From: Spirochaetales bacterium
GTDB taxonomy: Bacteria > Spirochaetota > Leptospiria > Leptospirales > Leptonemataceae
Assembly: GCA_024233935.1 (NCBI GenBank)
Contig: JACKOY010000004.1
Coordinates: 248,001-312,000 of the forward strand
Direction of reading: 5' to 3'
DNA: 64,000 nucleotides
Shown here: one piece after another, positions 42,363-50,859 of the stretch
Position numbering within the stretch: position 1 is the first letter of the stretch
Layout: each line of letters opens with the position of its first letter
The notes under the pieces: generated by a model
Databases searched by the model: none
What the model was told of the DNA's origin: nothing
What the model saw: only the letters and a program-made list of their open reading frames with translations
Made by a program: the position numbers and the translations under genes

Positions 42363-42869
42363 CTAGCGGCGCTTTCGCCATCGGTAGGCGCGTTTGGGGT
42401 GCAAATCCGCGTTATGGCGAAATGACCCAATCCGATTCAGCCGCCCACTCTTCAGGTTTACCCATTCCAGGTGCCGCACCCTGTTGGGAACGAGCAGAGC
42501 TCCGCCACTTTCGTTCGCTGGAGCTTCCGACAGCTCAAGTCGGATCATGATGATGACAAAATAACAGATCGAAACACCGCAGGAGCGGGCCAGGCATCTG
42601 ACCCATGCCCACTCCTGCCCCACCGCTCGAAAATGGCGCCGCTGAAGGCTCAGGTTTTCGCTCTGGTAGCGCGTGGAAATCCGCGGCGGGCGCTGGCGAA
42701 TCAGGTTCTGGGCCACACGACCGTACTTGCGCAAAAGCACGCCCAGCAAGCCCCGCAGGCCGCCGTAGCGGCGATACAGATCATTCATGTGTGGCTCAAG
42801 GGCGAGCGGTATGAGCAAAGTCGCTCGGGCGAATTTTGGTTCCAGGGCGGTAGTTCTCCAGGTTCTCAT
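42363..42869 (-). CDS. DUF1564 family protein, second copy
   Basis: 168 residues, strongly basic. It has the family pattern ATLLIPLALEPHMNDLYRRYG, a short YQSENLSLQRRHFRAVGQEW stretch, then VRCLARSCGVSICYFVIIMIRLEL. The matching block in the copy at 12466-13002 is TELRCLAGSCGVTMTHMFSILVDIE, so the two are paralogues. Function is unknown. It lies 57 nt downstream of the glutathione peroxidase gene. Confidence 0.78.
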   Translation of the reverse strand: MRTWRTTALEPKFARATLLIPLALEPHMNDLYRRYGGLRGLLGVLLRKYGRVAQNLIRQRPPRISTRYQSENLSLQRRHFRAVGQEWAWVRCLARSCGVSICYFVIIMIRLELSEAPANESGGALLVPNRVRHLEWVNLKSGRLNRIGSFRHNADLHPKRAYRWRKRR

Positions 42870-42926
42870 GACCGGGAGGGGTCAGCGATTTGCGTTTTGT
42901 TGCGTACTTTTTTTGGGAGGGCCGTT

Positions 42927-43412
42927 CTACAGCAGTTGCTCCAGGTCCTTTTCAAGCTCGGCCGGCTCCGTATTGGGCGCAAAGCGCTGCTTCACGCGGC
43001 CATCCCGATCGACCAGAAATTTTGTGAAGTTCCATTTGATGGCTTCGGTGCCCAGGGCCCCGGGTTGCTCCTTTTTCAGGTGACGAAAGAGTGGGTGAGC
43101 CTCGTTGCCGTTTACGTCCACCTTCTTAAAGATGGGGAAGGTCACTCCGTAATTGACCTTGCAAAATTCCTGAATCTCGCTTTCGTCTCCCGGCTCCTGT
43201 TTCCCGAATTGGTTGCACGGGAACCCAAGCACGACCAGCCCCTTGCCGGAGTGCTTTTCGTACAGTTTTTCCAGACCGTCGTACTGGGGGGTGAATCCGC
43301 ATTGGCTGGCTGTGTTGACCACCAGTAACACCTTGTCGCGGTATTCCTCCATCTTGATGTTTCGCCCGTCGACGGTGGTTACTTCAATATCGTAGATGGA
43401 TTCTGCGCTCAT
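42927..43412 (-). CDS. Glutathione peroxidase family protein (Cys type)
   Basis: 161 residues, with catalytic Cys in NTASQCGFTPQY, Gln in FPCNQFGKQEPG, and the Trp/Asn motif in IKWNFTKFLVDRDG. The peroxidatic residue is Cys rather than selenocysteine. Bacterial and plant enzymes of this kind often use thioredoxin instead of glutathione; the second Cys in FPCNQF may resolve. It removes peroxides in the cytoplasm. Confidence 0.94.
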   Translation of the reverse strand: MSAESIYDIEVTTVDGRNIKMEEYRDKVLLVVNTASQCGFTPQYDGLEKLYEKHSGKGLVVLGFPCNQFGKQEPGDESEIQEFCKVNYGVTFPIFKKVDVNGNEAHPLFRHLKKEQPGALGTEAIKWNFTKFLVDRDGRVKQRFAPNTEPAELEKDLEQLL

Positions 43413-43474
43413 CCTATCGCTCCTGAGTTCATTTCTCCTGCTCCAATCAGAAAAGGTATTTCGTGTGCTTCAGG

Positions 43475-43690
43475 CTACCGCCGAAAATAGCTGATCAGCC
43501 AGAAAATGAGGGTCAAAACCAGCGAGAGCAAGAGGCTCGTGGCCAGCGGCACATACACCCGCAGGTTGCCCTTTTGAAACATCAGGTCTCCAGGCAGGCG
43601 AAGATTCAAACGCGACCCCAGCCAGAGAACGAGCCCCAGGGCCGCAAGCCCGATACCCGCAAAAAATAACAATCGCCCCGATTGTTCCAT
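43475..43690 (-). CDS. DUF2905 family small membrane protein
   Basis: 71 residues from the ATG at 43690. Two hydrophobic helices flank the characteristic LNLRLPGDLMFQKGNLRVYVPL loop of DUF2905. The function of the family is unknown. The longer frame up to 43945 lies inside the neighbouring crotonase gene and is not used. It starts 43 nt after that gene. Confidence 0.85.
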   Translation of the reverse strand: MEQSGRLLFFAGIGLAALGLVLWLGSRLNLRLPGDLMFQKGNLRVYVPLATSLLLSLVLTLIFWLISYFRR

Positions 43691-43733
43691 CAACCAGCTG
43701 AACCTGAATCTACGGCACGTGCTCCGGACCGCA

Positions 43734-44552
43734 CTACTGGAAGCGGGGCCGCCGTCGCTCTTTGAAGGCCGCGCCCATTTCACGAAGGTCCAGGCTGTCA
43801 ATAAACGCTGTGTTGAAAAGCAGGACGTGCTGAAGACCATCCTGCTCGGAATGATCCTGAACGTAACGAAGCACTTCTTTGGTGCCCTGTACGGCCAGGC
43901 GAGGATTGGCGGCGATGGAAGCGGCCAGTTCCCGGGCCGCTTCAAGCACGGCCGGTTGATCGTCGTAGACGCGGCTCACGAGTTGCATCTGCCGGGCTTC
44001 TTCGGCGCTGAAATCGTCTCCGGTGAGGGCCATCAACTTGGTATTGCCCATTCCGATAATTCCCGGCAATCGATTCAGGCTGCCCATGTCTGCCACAATG
44101 GCAACTTTCGCCTCGCGCAAAGAGAAGCTGGCGTCTTTCGAGGCCAGACGGATATCGCAGGCCGCGATCAGGTCAAGCGCCCCCCCAATGCAATGCCTGT
44201 GGATAGCAGCCACGTAAACCTTGCGGCCGGTGGCGATGCGGTTCAGCCCGGACTGCATCTGCACAATCAGATCGCGCAGTTCCACCCGGCGATCCCCGTT
44301 TTCGGCCTGCACCAGGTGTCCGAAATCATCAAAAAACGAAACGATATCCAGGCCGGTGCTGAACGACTTGCCGTGGGCCGCAACCACAACGGCGCGAATG
44401 GCGTCGTCCGCCTCCAGTTCGTCGACCACCAGCGGCAGGTCCCGCCAGAAGGGCCAGTTCATGGCGTTGCGGGCCTCGGGGCGGTTCAAGAACAGCGTGG
44501 CGATGCGCCGCTCTTCGTCCCGCTCAACTTGGAAAAAATCAAATCGGCTCAT
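43734..44552 (-). CDS. Crotonase, dienoyl-CoA isomerase (ECH1)-like
   Basis: 272 residues of the enoyl-CoA hydratase/isomerase superfamily. The oxyanion-hole segments are SFSTGLDIVSF and HRHCIGGALDLIAACDIRLAS. The acidic residues expected for delta(3,5)-delta(2,4)-dienoyl-CoA isomerase are present: Asp in ACDIR, Glu in LREAKV and Asp in VADMGSLNRLP. The region SGLNRIATGRKVYVAAIH also follows ECH1. It would help degrade unsaturated fatty acids; ordinary enoyl-CoA hydratase remains possible. Confidence 0.85.
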   Translation of the reverse strand: MSRFDFFQVERDEERRIATLFLNRPEARNAMNWPFWRDLPLVVDELEADDAIRAVVVAAHGKSFSTGLDIVSFFDDFGHLVQAENGDRRVELRDLIVQMQSGLNRIATGRKVYVAAIHRHCIGGALDLIAACDIRLASKDASFSLREAKVAIVADMGSLNRLPGIIGMGNTKLMALTGDDFSAEEARQMQLVSRVYDDQPAVLEAARELAASIAANPRLAVQGTKEVLRYVQDHSEQDGLQHVLLFNTAFIDSLDLREMGAAFKERRRPRFQ

Positions 44553-44593
44553 GCTGCACCACGGACCTCGCTTGCCATGCCCGGGAAAGCCTT

Positions 44594-45427
44594 TTATTCA
44601 CCGCAGACGAAATCAAAGGTCGCCAGCAATTCGACCGGATCGTGCTGAACGTAAAGAGTTGTTCCGCGATGGGCCCCTCCCAGTACGATCGCGAAGGTCC
44701 TTGCATTCAGTGAGATCACCTCCAGCCCGGAGTCGGGTTCTATCATGGGTATGTTCAGCCGGGCGACGGTAGCGCCGGTTCGCACGTTTATCCAGAGAAT
44801 GACCCCGGCGTCTCCCGGAACGAAGGCCCAGACATTGCCGGCCTGATGGGCGACACCGGCCCCGTACATGTTCAGGGACAGGTCCTGAAAATCGGCGATC
44901 AGCCGACCGTCGCGCGCATCAAGCAAAAGTCCGTTGCAACCGGGGCCGGCTCCGACGCAGTCGCGAAGAAACAGTGTTTCACCGAGCAACTCGACGAACG
45001 ACGCGTCCCGGTCCTGGAAGTCCCGCGTAAACTCGGCCAGAAGCCGACCGTTGAGCTCCGTCCGAAATCGCATGCGTGCTTCATTATCCGGGTCCGGTCG
45101 AATCGTTACAGCCAATCTACGAGCTGCATTGGTCAGTCTGCGCGGATGGACGAGCAGATGATTCTCCGTCGCCGGAGATCGGAAGGAATCGGTGATCCTT
45201 TCAAGATTGCGGTTTTCGAGATCCAGCCGGTAGCAGTCCACCTCGTCGCTGATGGGATCAAGCAGGCAGAATTCCACCGCGCTTTCGCTGCCGGCCCTTC
45301 CACCAATCAAAATGGAGTGTGGCGACGGGCAGTCTTCATCGGGTTCCTCAGCCCTGAGGTGTCCGATCGCAATAAGAGCAGTCAGGCCGAAAGCAAAGAC
45401 GGACCAATGCAGGTGAGGGCGGGCCAT
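44594..45427 (-). CDS. Secreted hypothetical protein
   Basis: 277 residues from the ATG at 45427. A signal peptide (HLHWSVFAFGLTALIAIGHLRA) is followed by a beta-rich sequence with several Cys pairs (DEDCPSP, EFCLLD, VDCYRL, DCVGAGPGC, FVCGE). Motifs such as GLLLDARDGRLIADF and GVILWINVRTGATVARL resemble WD/PQQ-type propeller blades. I recognise no named family. It is divergent from gmhA, 107 nt apart. Confidence 0.72.
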   Translation of the reverse strand: MARPHLHWSVFAFGLTALIAIGHLRAEEPDEDCPSPHSILIGGRAGSESAVEFCLLDPISDEVDCYRLDLENRNLERITDSFRSPATENHLLVHPRRLTNAARRLAVTIRPDPDNEARMRFRTELNGRLLAEFTRDFQDRDASFVELLGETLFLRDCVGAGPGCNGLLLDARDGRLIADFQDLSLNMYGAGVAHQAGNVWAFVPGDAGVILWINVRTGATVARLNIPMIEPDSGLEVISLNARTFAIVLGGAHRGTTLYVQHDPVELLATFDFVCGE

Positions 45428-45534
45428 AATAGGAAAGAGAATCGACCGGCGGGCGGCGGACAAGTCCTTTTGAAGGAAATGCAGGGTAGCCGGATTTCTC
45501 TTGCCGCCCCTTCCGGGTATAGATCAACTCCCCC

Positions 45535-46131
45535 ATGCGCGAAATGGTGAAAGCTCACATTCAGCGAAGCATCGAAGTGAAGCGGGCCGTGCTCGCAGGC
45601 ACCCTGGTCGATCAGGTGGTCGAGGCAGGGCTGCTGCTGGCGGGAGCTTTTCGAGCGGGACAGAAGGTTTTGCTTTGTGGCAACGGAGGATCCGCCGGAG
45701 ACGCCCAACATATTGCTACAGAGTTTGTCATTCGCTACCAGGCCGCAAACAAACGCGAGGCGCTGCCGGCGATTTCCCTTGCGACCGATACGAGCGCGCT
45801 GACCGCCGGCGGAAACGATCTCGGTTTCGACCTGGTCTTTGCGCGTCAGGTGGAAGCCCTCGGGCGTTCGGGAGATGTGCTGATCGGAATCACAACCTCC
45901 GGAAATTCGCCCAACATCATCGAAGCGTTTCGCATGGGGCGAAGCAAGGGAATGCGCCACGTGCTTCTGAGCGCCGATCGCGGCGGACGCATTATGAAAG
46001 ACGCCCCTGAACTCGTCGACATTGCGCTCTTGGTGCCCTCCCAGGAGACCGCCCGTATCCAGGAGTGTCATATCATGCTCGGTCAAATCCTGTGTGCGGT
46101 TGTGGAGAAAGAGCTCTATGGGTTCGATTGA
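45535..46131 (+). CDS. gmhA: Phosphoheptose isomerase GmhA
   Basis: Converts sedoheptulose 7-phosphate to D-glycero-D-manno-heptose 7-phosphate, the first step of ADP-heptose synthesis for LPS. The 198-residue SIS-domain protein has CGNGGSAGDAQHIATEFV (with His/Glu ligands), SLATDTSALTAGGND, ITTSGNSPNI, and the C-terminal catalytic Glu/His in IQECHIMLGQILC. Normal length. The ROK kinase start lies inside its last codons. Confidence 0.93.
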   Translation: MREMVKAHIQRSIEVKRAVLAGTLVDQVVEAGLLLAGAFRAGQKVLLCGNGGSAGDAQHIATEFVIRYQAANKREALPAISLATDTSALTAGGNDLGFDLVFARQVEALGRSGDVLIGITTSGNSPNIIEAFRMGRSKGMRHVLLSADRGGRIMKDAPELVDIALLVPSQETARIQECHIMLGQILCAVVEKELYGFD

Positions 46132-47125
46132 GCCTGCTTTTCTATCCGGCGCCCCCGTCTACATCGGAGTGGACCTGGGCGGCAGCAACATCAGCGGCAT
46201 GGCGTTTGCCTGGCAAGGGGAACGCTATCACTGCGTCGCCACAGAAAAGATCGATACCGAAGCAAAAGAAGGTTACGATCACGTTATCGTTCGCATTCGA
46301 AGCGTCATAGCCGAGCTGGTAGCCAGCACGAACAAACAAAATCTACGACCCGTGGCCGTGGGCCTCTGTGCGCCGGGCGTGGTCACGGCCGATGGCCGGG
46401 TGCGGGTCGCGCCCAATCTGGGCTGGAAAAACGTGACGCCGCTGCGAGATCTGGATCTGACCGCGCTCGGAATCAGCGAAGATGAGATCTTTCTTCTAAA
46501 TGATGTGAACGCCGGCCTGATGGGCGAGCTGACGGCCTTAAAACCAGTGCCGCCGATCACGGTCGCCTACTTCTGTGGAACTGGAATCGGCGGGGCCGTC
46601 GCCATCAACGGTCAACTTTTGACCGGAGCCCACGGCGGGGCCGGGGAAGTCGGGCACATGGTTGTTCGTGCCGGCGGTCGTAAGTCCGATGGGGTGCACG
46701 GTTCGCTTGAGGCATACATTGGAAAATGGGCTATCAACCGGCGCATAGAACGCGAACTGGAACGAAATCGAAAGACAATCTTCCGGAAATTGATCAAGTA
46801 CAACCTCAAGAAGACGCCGATCAAGTCATCGACTCTGAAGAAGGCGTATCTTTCGAAGGACAGCTTTGCGCGGGACCTGCTGGAGGCATACTATGCCCGT
46901 TACCTGGGCATCGCCATCAGTCAGGTGGCGAACCTGCTGGAGCCCCACCTGGTCGTGCTCGGGGGGGGCATCATGGAGGCGCTTGGAACCGAGCTGATTC
47001 CGCACATTGAGGACCACCTCGCAAAACACGCCCTTACGACTCCGCCGGAATTGCGTCTGGCGACTCTGGGTGATTCTGCGGGGCCTTTGGGCGCCGCCCA
47101 TTACGCGCGCCTCTCGGTCGGCTGA
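46118..47125 (+). CDS. ROK-family sugar kinase
   Basis: 335 residues from the ATG at 46118, overlapping gmhA by 14 nt, so expression is coupled. The phosphate motif is GVDLGGSNISGMAF, the catalytic Asp lies in LLNDVNAGLMGE, and the adenosine-site glycines are in FCGTGIGGAVAING and LVVLGGGIMEALG. The ROK zinc motif (CxCGxxGC) is absent: the place reads GGRKSDGVHGSLEAYIG. A basic insert (about 210-240) follows. Glucokinase is the default guess; overlap with gmhA raises the possibility of a heptose or GlcNAc/ManNAc kinase. Confidence 0.88.
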   Translation: MGSIEPAFLSGAPVYIGVDLGGSNISGMAFAWQGERYHCVATEKIDTEAKEGYDHVIVRIRSVIAELVASTNKQNLRPVAVGLCAPGVVTADGRVRVAPNLGWKNVTPLRDLDLTALGISEDEIFLLNDVNAGLMGELTALKPVPPITVAYFCGTGIGGAVAINGQLLTGAHGGAGEVGHMVVRAGGRKSDGVHGSLEAYIGKWAINRRIERELERNRKTIFRKLIKYNLKKTPIKSSTLKKAYLSKDSFARDLLEAYYARYLGIAISQVANLLEPHLVVLGGGIMEALGTELIPHIEDHLAKHALTTPPELRLATLGDSAGPLGAAHYARLSVG

Positions 47126-47128
47126 AGC

Positions 47129-47377
47129 ATGTTCTTGATCATCTTATTTATTCTGAGCGGTCTTTACATGCTCCTCATGGCGATCGGCCTGGTGCAGCGT
47201 CGTTTTCTGGCCGGGGTGCGCACCGAGTCCCGGGCCAATGTGCGCATGGCTCTTTTCGTTTTTGGCTTCGGCCTGCTTCTGCTGGGGACCTTTAACGCGT
47301 ATCTGTACCTGGGCCTACGGCCGGAGATTCAGCGGATCCAGAACGAACAGTCCCGAGAGGCGTCGCCCGCTCCGTAA
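47129..47377 (+). CDS. Small two-helix membrane protein
   Basis: 82 residues: two membrane segments (MFLIILFILSGLYMLLMAIGL and MALFVFGFGLLLLGTFNAYLYL) joined by a basic loop (QRRFLAGVRTESRANVR). The short C-terminal tail is polar. It starts 3 nt after the ROK kinase and 67 nt before the VWA-FHA gene. Function is unknown. Confidence 0.75.
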   Translation: MFLIILFILSGLYMLLMAIGLVQRRFLAGVRTESRANVRMALFVFGFGLLLLGTFNAYLYLGLRPEIQRIQNEQSREASPAP

Positions 47378-47444
47378 GTTTCCGCCCGCCCGGGGTCGAT
47401 ACTTTAAGGTGCGGGCGGTCCCGGGTGGCCGTCCGGGCGAAACT

Positions 47445-49067
47445 ATGTCCCGGCAGACAAAACACAGGAACTCCGGCCTACTGCTGATTGCGGCCGGGCT
47501 GTATCTGGCCTCCGGGATTCTGGTGGGACTGCGTGCGGCCCCGGTGGAACTGCGCCAGGTGAACACGGGCGCCTTCCCGCGCGTGGAACTCACCGTGGGC
47601 CAATCTTCGCCGCATCCGCTCTTTGTCGGCAATGCCCTGGAACCGGCCGACTTCGCGATTGAAGAGCTGATGGCCGACCGGGTCATCCCTGCGGCAGACA
47701 TTGAGATCGTCTCCATGAGCGACACGGCCGATCGCCTCGACCTCGTGATTGTAACCGATGCCACCCGTTCGGTTTCGGCCCGCAATTTCCGGGCCGGCAT
47801 TTCGGCCGCAAAGGCGCTCGCGGAGGGCCTTGAGTCCGGCGACCGTATCGCTCTTTACTCAATGCGCGGTGAACCGCGCCTGGAGCTGGACTTTACGTCT
47901 GACCGGGCGGCGGCTCTGGGCGCACTCTCGGGTCTGGAGCGAAACGGGCGCCGCACCCGGGTCTATGACAGTCTCTACAGTGGCATTTACGCGGCTCGCA
48001 GCGCGGTCGATGGTTCCGAAGCCGAAGCCCTGCGCGTGCGTTCGGCCGTGCTTTTGATCACGGACGGTCGCGACGAAGGCAGCTATCTAAACGATAACGA
48101 TTGCTTTGAACTCGCCGAAATGGGCCGCCGCCTGGAAATTCCGATTTTTGTTCTTCTTTACGGCGGGGACGGGGACCGGCGGCTCCTGACCAGGCTGGCC
48201 TTGAAAAGTGGCGGGCGATTGCTGGAGCAACCCGCTCCGGGTGAGCTTGGAAACCTGCGGGCAGATCTGCGCCGACTGGCCGAGCGCGTCTATACGCTGC
48301 GCTATCAATCGAGCGCGCCGGAGGTTACCTATCCCGGTGAGCAGGTCTTCGTTCGGGTTTCCATGCCGGCCGGAGGCGACGTGCGTTATGCTGCGGCCGC
48401 TTCCTATCGGGTGCCGTTTGGCAGTTTCTTTGCGGCCCGGCCGCTGGTGCTCGCCGGCCTTTTCGCTGTGGTCCTCGTGTTCGTGCTCTTGCTCTTGATT
48501 CTTGTGTTTGTACTTTACTTTGGGTGGCGGCGTCGGGGCCGGATTGCCGGGGACGACTCCCCGGATCTTGAACTGGAAGCAGAACCGGACAGCGATCCAA
48601 CACCGTACATCGCTGCCGGCGAAACGGTACCAGGAGAAATCGCCAACCCCAGCGCCGGTCCCCGGGACCCGGCCGGCATGCTGATGGAAGACGAACGCAC
48701 GCTCTACATGCGGGAGTACAACTACCGCGTTCTCCAGCTGGCGTTACGCGAAGCGCGTCGCTACGGTAGCGCCATGCTGACCAAAAGTGGCGCAGTGGAA
48801 GGCGGCCCGCAACGCGAATACGATCTTTTCCTGGACACAACGGTTCTGGGGAGCGGGCGCTGGGCAAACATCCCCGTGCACGACAGCGCCGCCAGTCCTG
48901 TTCACGCAAAGATTAAGAAGGTCGACAGCCGCTTCGTGGTGTATGATCTGTTGAGCGCGTCGGGGGTTTATCTGAACGGACACAAAATTTTACGTCCGCG
49001 CGCATTGAACGATGGTGACGAACTGCGAATCGGACGGACCCGTTTTACTTTTTCCGGCAGCCCGTAG
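47445..49067 (+). CDS. Membrane protein with von Willebrand A and FHA domains
   Basis: 540 residues from the ATG at 47445. A signal/anchor (GLLLIAAGLYLASGILVGL) leads to an extracytoplasmic VWA domain: the MIDAS-like VIVTDATRSVSARNF is DxTxS rather than DxSxS, and LLITDGRDEGS gives the later Asp. A single membrane helix near 330-355 (VLAGLFAVVLVFVLLLLILVF) precedes an acidic linker and a cytoplasmic FHA domain (VLGSGRWANIPVHDSAASPVHAKI, then SGVYLNGHKI), which binds phospho-Thr peptides. Such a protein could couple a surface interaction to Ser/Thr kinase signalling; no kinase gene adjoins. Confidence 0.9.
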   Translation: MSRQTKHRNSGLLLIAAGLYLASGILVGLRAAPVELRQVNTGAFPRVELTVGQSSPHPLFVGNALEPADFAIEELMADRVIPAADIEIVSMSDTADRLDLVIVTDATRSVSARNFRAGISAAKALAEGLESGDRIALYSMRGEPRLELDFTSDRAAALGALSGLERNGRRTRVYDSLYSGIYAARSAVDGSEAEALRVRSAVLLITDGRDEGSYLNDNDCFELAEMGRRLEIPIFVLLYGGDGDRRLLTRLALKSGGRLLEQPAPGELGNLRADLRRLAERVYTLRYQSSAPEVTYPGEQVFVRVSMPAGGDVRYAAAASYRVPFGSFFAARPLVLAGLFAVVLVFVLLLLILVFVLYFGWRRRGRIAGDDSPDLELEAEPDSDPTPYIAAGETVPGEIANPSAGPRDPAGMLMEDERTLYMREYNYRVLQLALREARRYGSAMLTKSGAVEGGPQREYDLFLDTTVLGSGRWANIPVHDSAASPVHAKIKKVDSRFVVYDLLSASGVYLNGHKILRPRALNDGDELRIGRTRFTFSGSP

Positions 49068-49749
49068 CTCTGCGCGAGCGCTCGCTTCATTGTTATTGCT
49101 TTCGGTTACCGCCTGCTCCTCGACTCCCGATTGGATTCACACTCTGCCGGACCAGCCCGGGGACCGGCCGCTTTCTGAACTGACAGGCCTCTGGGTGCGC
49201 GCGACGCCATCGCTCTATCGACTTGCCGATCCCGATGCATATTCGGTCGGCCAGGAGAGCATTCTGATCGAAGAGGCAGCCGCAAACGAATGGCGATTCG
49301 AAAAAACGCATCTGTATGCCGAGGTGGTGGGCGGCCGCTACCGGGCGGCCGGCTTTCGCCAGACCGGTTCATTGCTCCGCAGGGGCGTCTGGGTCTTGCT
49401 TTCGCCGGCACGGGCCTGGAGCTTTCAAGACCAGTTCGACCTGCCCGGTCCGGCCGGTAACGCGGCGGAGCTTGCCAGGCTGCCCGACTCAACAGAAATG
49501 CGATGGGAAACCGTCGATCCGTCGCCTGACCTTTTGTATTACTTCGAAACCAATGCCGAGCGCTCCCTGCTGGTGCCGCTGGCCTTTGAACGACTCGGTG
49601 CCGTTTATGATTTCGGGCTCTTTCGATTCAGCACGGCGCCCTACGAGCACGATAGCGATTCCTTTCAAAATGCCGTCAAGTCTCTGAGCTTTAAGTTACA
49701 CCGGCCGCACGCCTATGTCAGGCAATCCCGCCACTCGCAGAGAAACTGA
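49012..49749 (+). CDS. Hypothetical lipoprotein
   Basis: 245 residues if started at the ATG at 49012, which overlaps the VWA-FHA gene by 56 nt. The signal region (ARALASLLLLSVTAC) ends in a good lipobox VTAC. The mature part is alpha/beta with Trp-rich segments (LTGLWVRATPSLYRLAD, RRGVWVLLSPARAWSFQDQ); I recognise no family. The 3' end overlaps the convergent YheT-like gene by 37 nt. The start may also be a TTG further in, since the N-region is long. Confidence 0.72.
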   Translation: MVTNCESDGPVLLFPAARSSARALASLLLLSVTACSSTPDWIHTLPDQPGDRPLSELTGLWVRATPSLYRLADPDAYSVGQESILIEEAAANEWRFEKTHLYAEVVGGRYRAAGFRQTGSLLRRGVWVLLSPARAWSFQDQFDLPGPAGNAAELARLPDSTEMRWETVDPSPDLLYYFETNAERSLLVPLAFERLGAVYDFGLFRFSTAPYEHDSDSFQNAVKSLSFKLHRPHAYVRQSRHSQRN

Positions 49750-50780
49750 ACCACGCGGTAATCAGACCATCTCCGGTCCGGAAACAAAGCGTGCTTTTTT
49801 GCAATCCAGCCCACGTGTCCGCCGTGGCGCGTCAGCTCGGCGGTGATGTGCGGCAACCGGCGCCAGTCCGTATCGTCCCAGCCGACCGGATGAATCATAG
49901 GATCGTCGCGTGAATGCAGGATCAGGCCCGGCACCTGCACGTTCTCAATGAACAGCCCCGAAGCACAATGGTTGTAGTACTCAAGCGCGCCCCGAAAACC
50001 TGCCGAAGGGGCCGTGAAGCGATGGTCGAACTCGAAGAAGGTTTTGATGTGCTTGAGTTCCCTTTCCAGATCGTTGAGGTGTCCGAATTTTCCGTGGCGA
50101 ACTCGATTCTTGATGTCTTTCAAGAATATGTGCTGGTAGAGCCGACAGGGCGGGGAGTCCAGTAGCTGGCAGGATTTGATCAGCTCCAGGGGCGGGCTGA
50201 CCGCCACAAACACGTCCGCCGCCGGTCGGCTGCGTTTTTTTGCCTTTGATAACGAACCGCGCTGGCGAAGCTGTCTGGTGCGTTCTTCTCGATCTTCGCC
50301 CAGCATCTTGATGACCACGTTTGCACCCAGGGAGAAGCCCACCACGGCGATTTCCGGAGAGATGTGCTCGCGCGTAAAATCGAGCACGCTTTCGAGATCC
50401 ACAGTCAGGCCGGCGTTGTACGGGTGGCGTGCGTAGGGTAAAGAGTTGCCGCAGCTACGCATGTTCATGCGCACCACGTGAAATCCGGCCCGGAGCAGGC
50501 GTTCCGCCATCTTTACAATGTAGACCGATTCCGAACTGCCCTCGAGGCCGTGCAGAAGAACGACCGCCGGCTTGGCGTGATGGGTTTCTTCCATGAATCT
50601 GTGCACGTACACCAGCAGTCTATCGCCGGTCGCATCCTGACACGGAATCACGGCCCGTTCGTTGAGCAAGCCCACCTTGCGCGGCATATAACCCGGGACT
50701 TTCGCCAGCAGGTGTCCTGAAATTGTCTGAAAGTGCTGGTTGCTCCCCATCAGCGGCGGGGAAAACGGAATGACATGCAC
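49713..50780 (-). CDS. YheT-type alpha/beta-hydrolase
   Basis: 355 residues of the COG0429 family. FSPPLMGSNQHFQTI is the typical N-terminal PxxxNxHxQT pattern. The oxyanion region is VVLLHGLEGSSES, the nucleophile Ser lies in VVGFSLGANV, the Asp in LILHSRDDPMIHP and the His in TRHGGHVGWI, so the triad is complete. Substrates are unknown; eukaryotic relatives act on lipids. It is convergent with the upstream lipoprotein gene and divergent from thiG. Confidence 0.9.
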   Translation of the reverse strand: MHVIPFSPPLMGSNQHFQTISGHLLAKVPGYMPRKVGLLNERAVIPCQDATGDRLLVYVHRFMEETHHAKPAVVLLHGLEGSSESVYIVKMAERLLRAGFHVVRMNMRSCGNSLPYARHPYNAGLTVDLESVLDFTREHISPEIAVVGFSLGANVVIKMLGEDREERTRQLRQRGSLSKAKKRSRPAADVFVAVSPPLELIKSCQLLDSPPCRLYQHIFLKDIKNRVRHGKFGHLNDLERELKHIKTFFEFDHRFTAPSAGFRGALEYYNHCASGLFIENVQVPGLILHSRDDPMIHPVGWDDTDWRRLPHITAELTRHGGHVGWIAKKHALFPDRRWSDYRVVQFLCEWRDCLT

Positions 50781-50859
50781 GGGGAATCTCTGCTTCCGTC
50801 AATCAGAGCCGCAAGCAGAATTGCCGCTCTCTGCTCGGAACTCGCCTCCTTCAACTTGT

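Noticed and set aside
50781..50859. Possible TPP riboswitch before thiG
   Set aside because: The conserved CUGAGA and ACCUGA segments are missing and the gap is too short.
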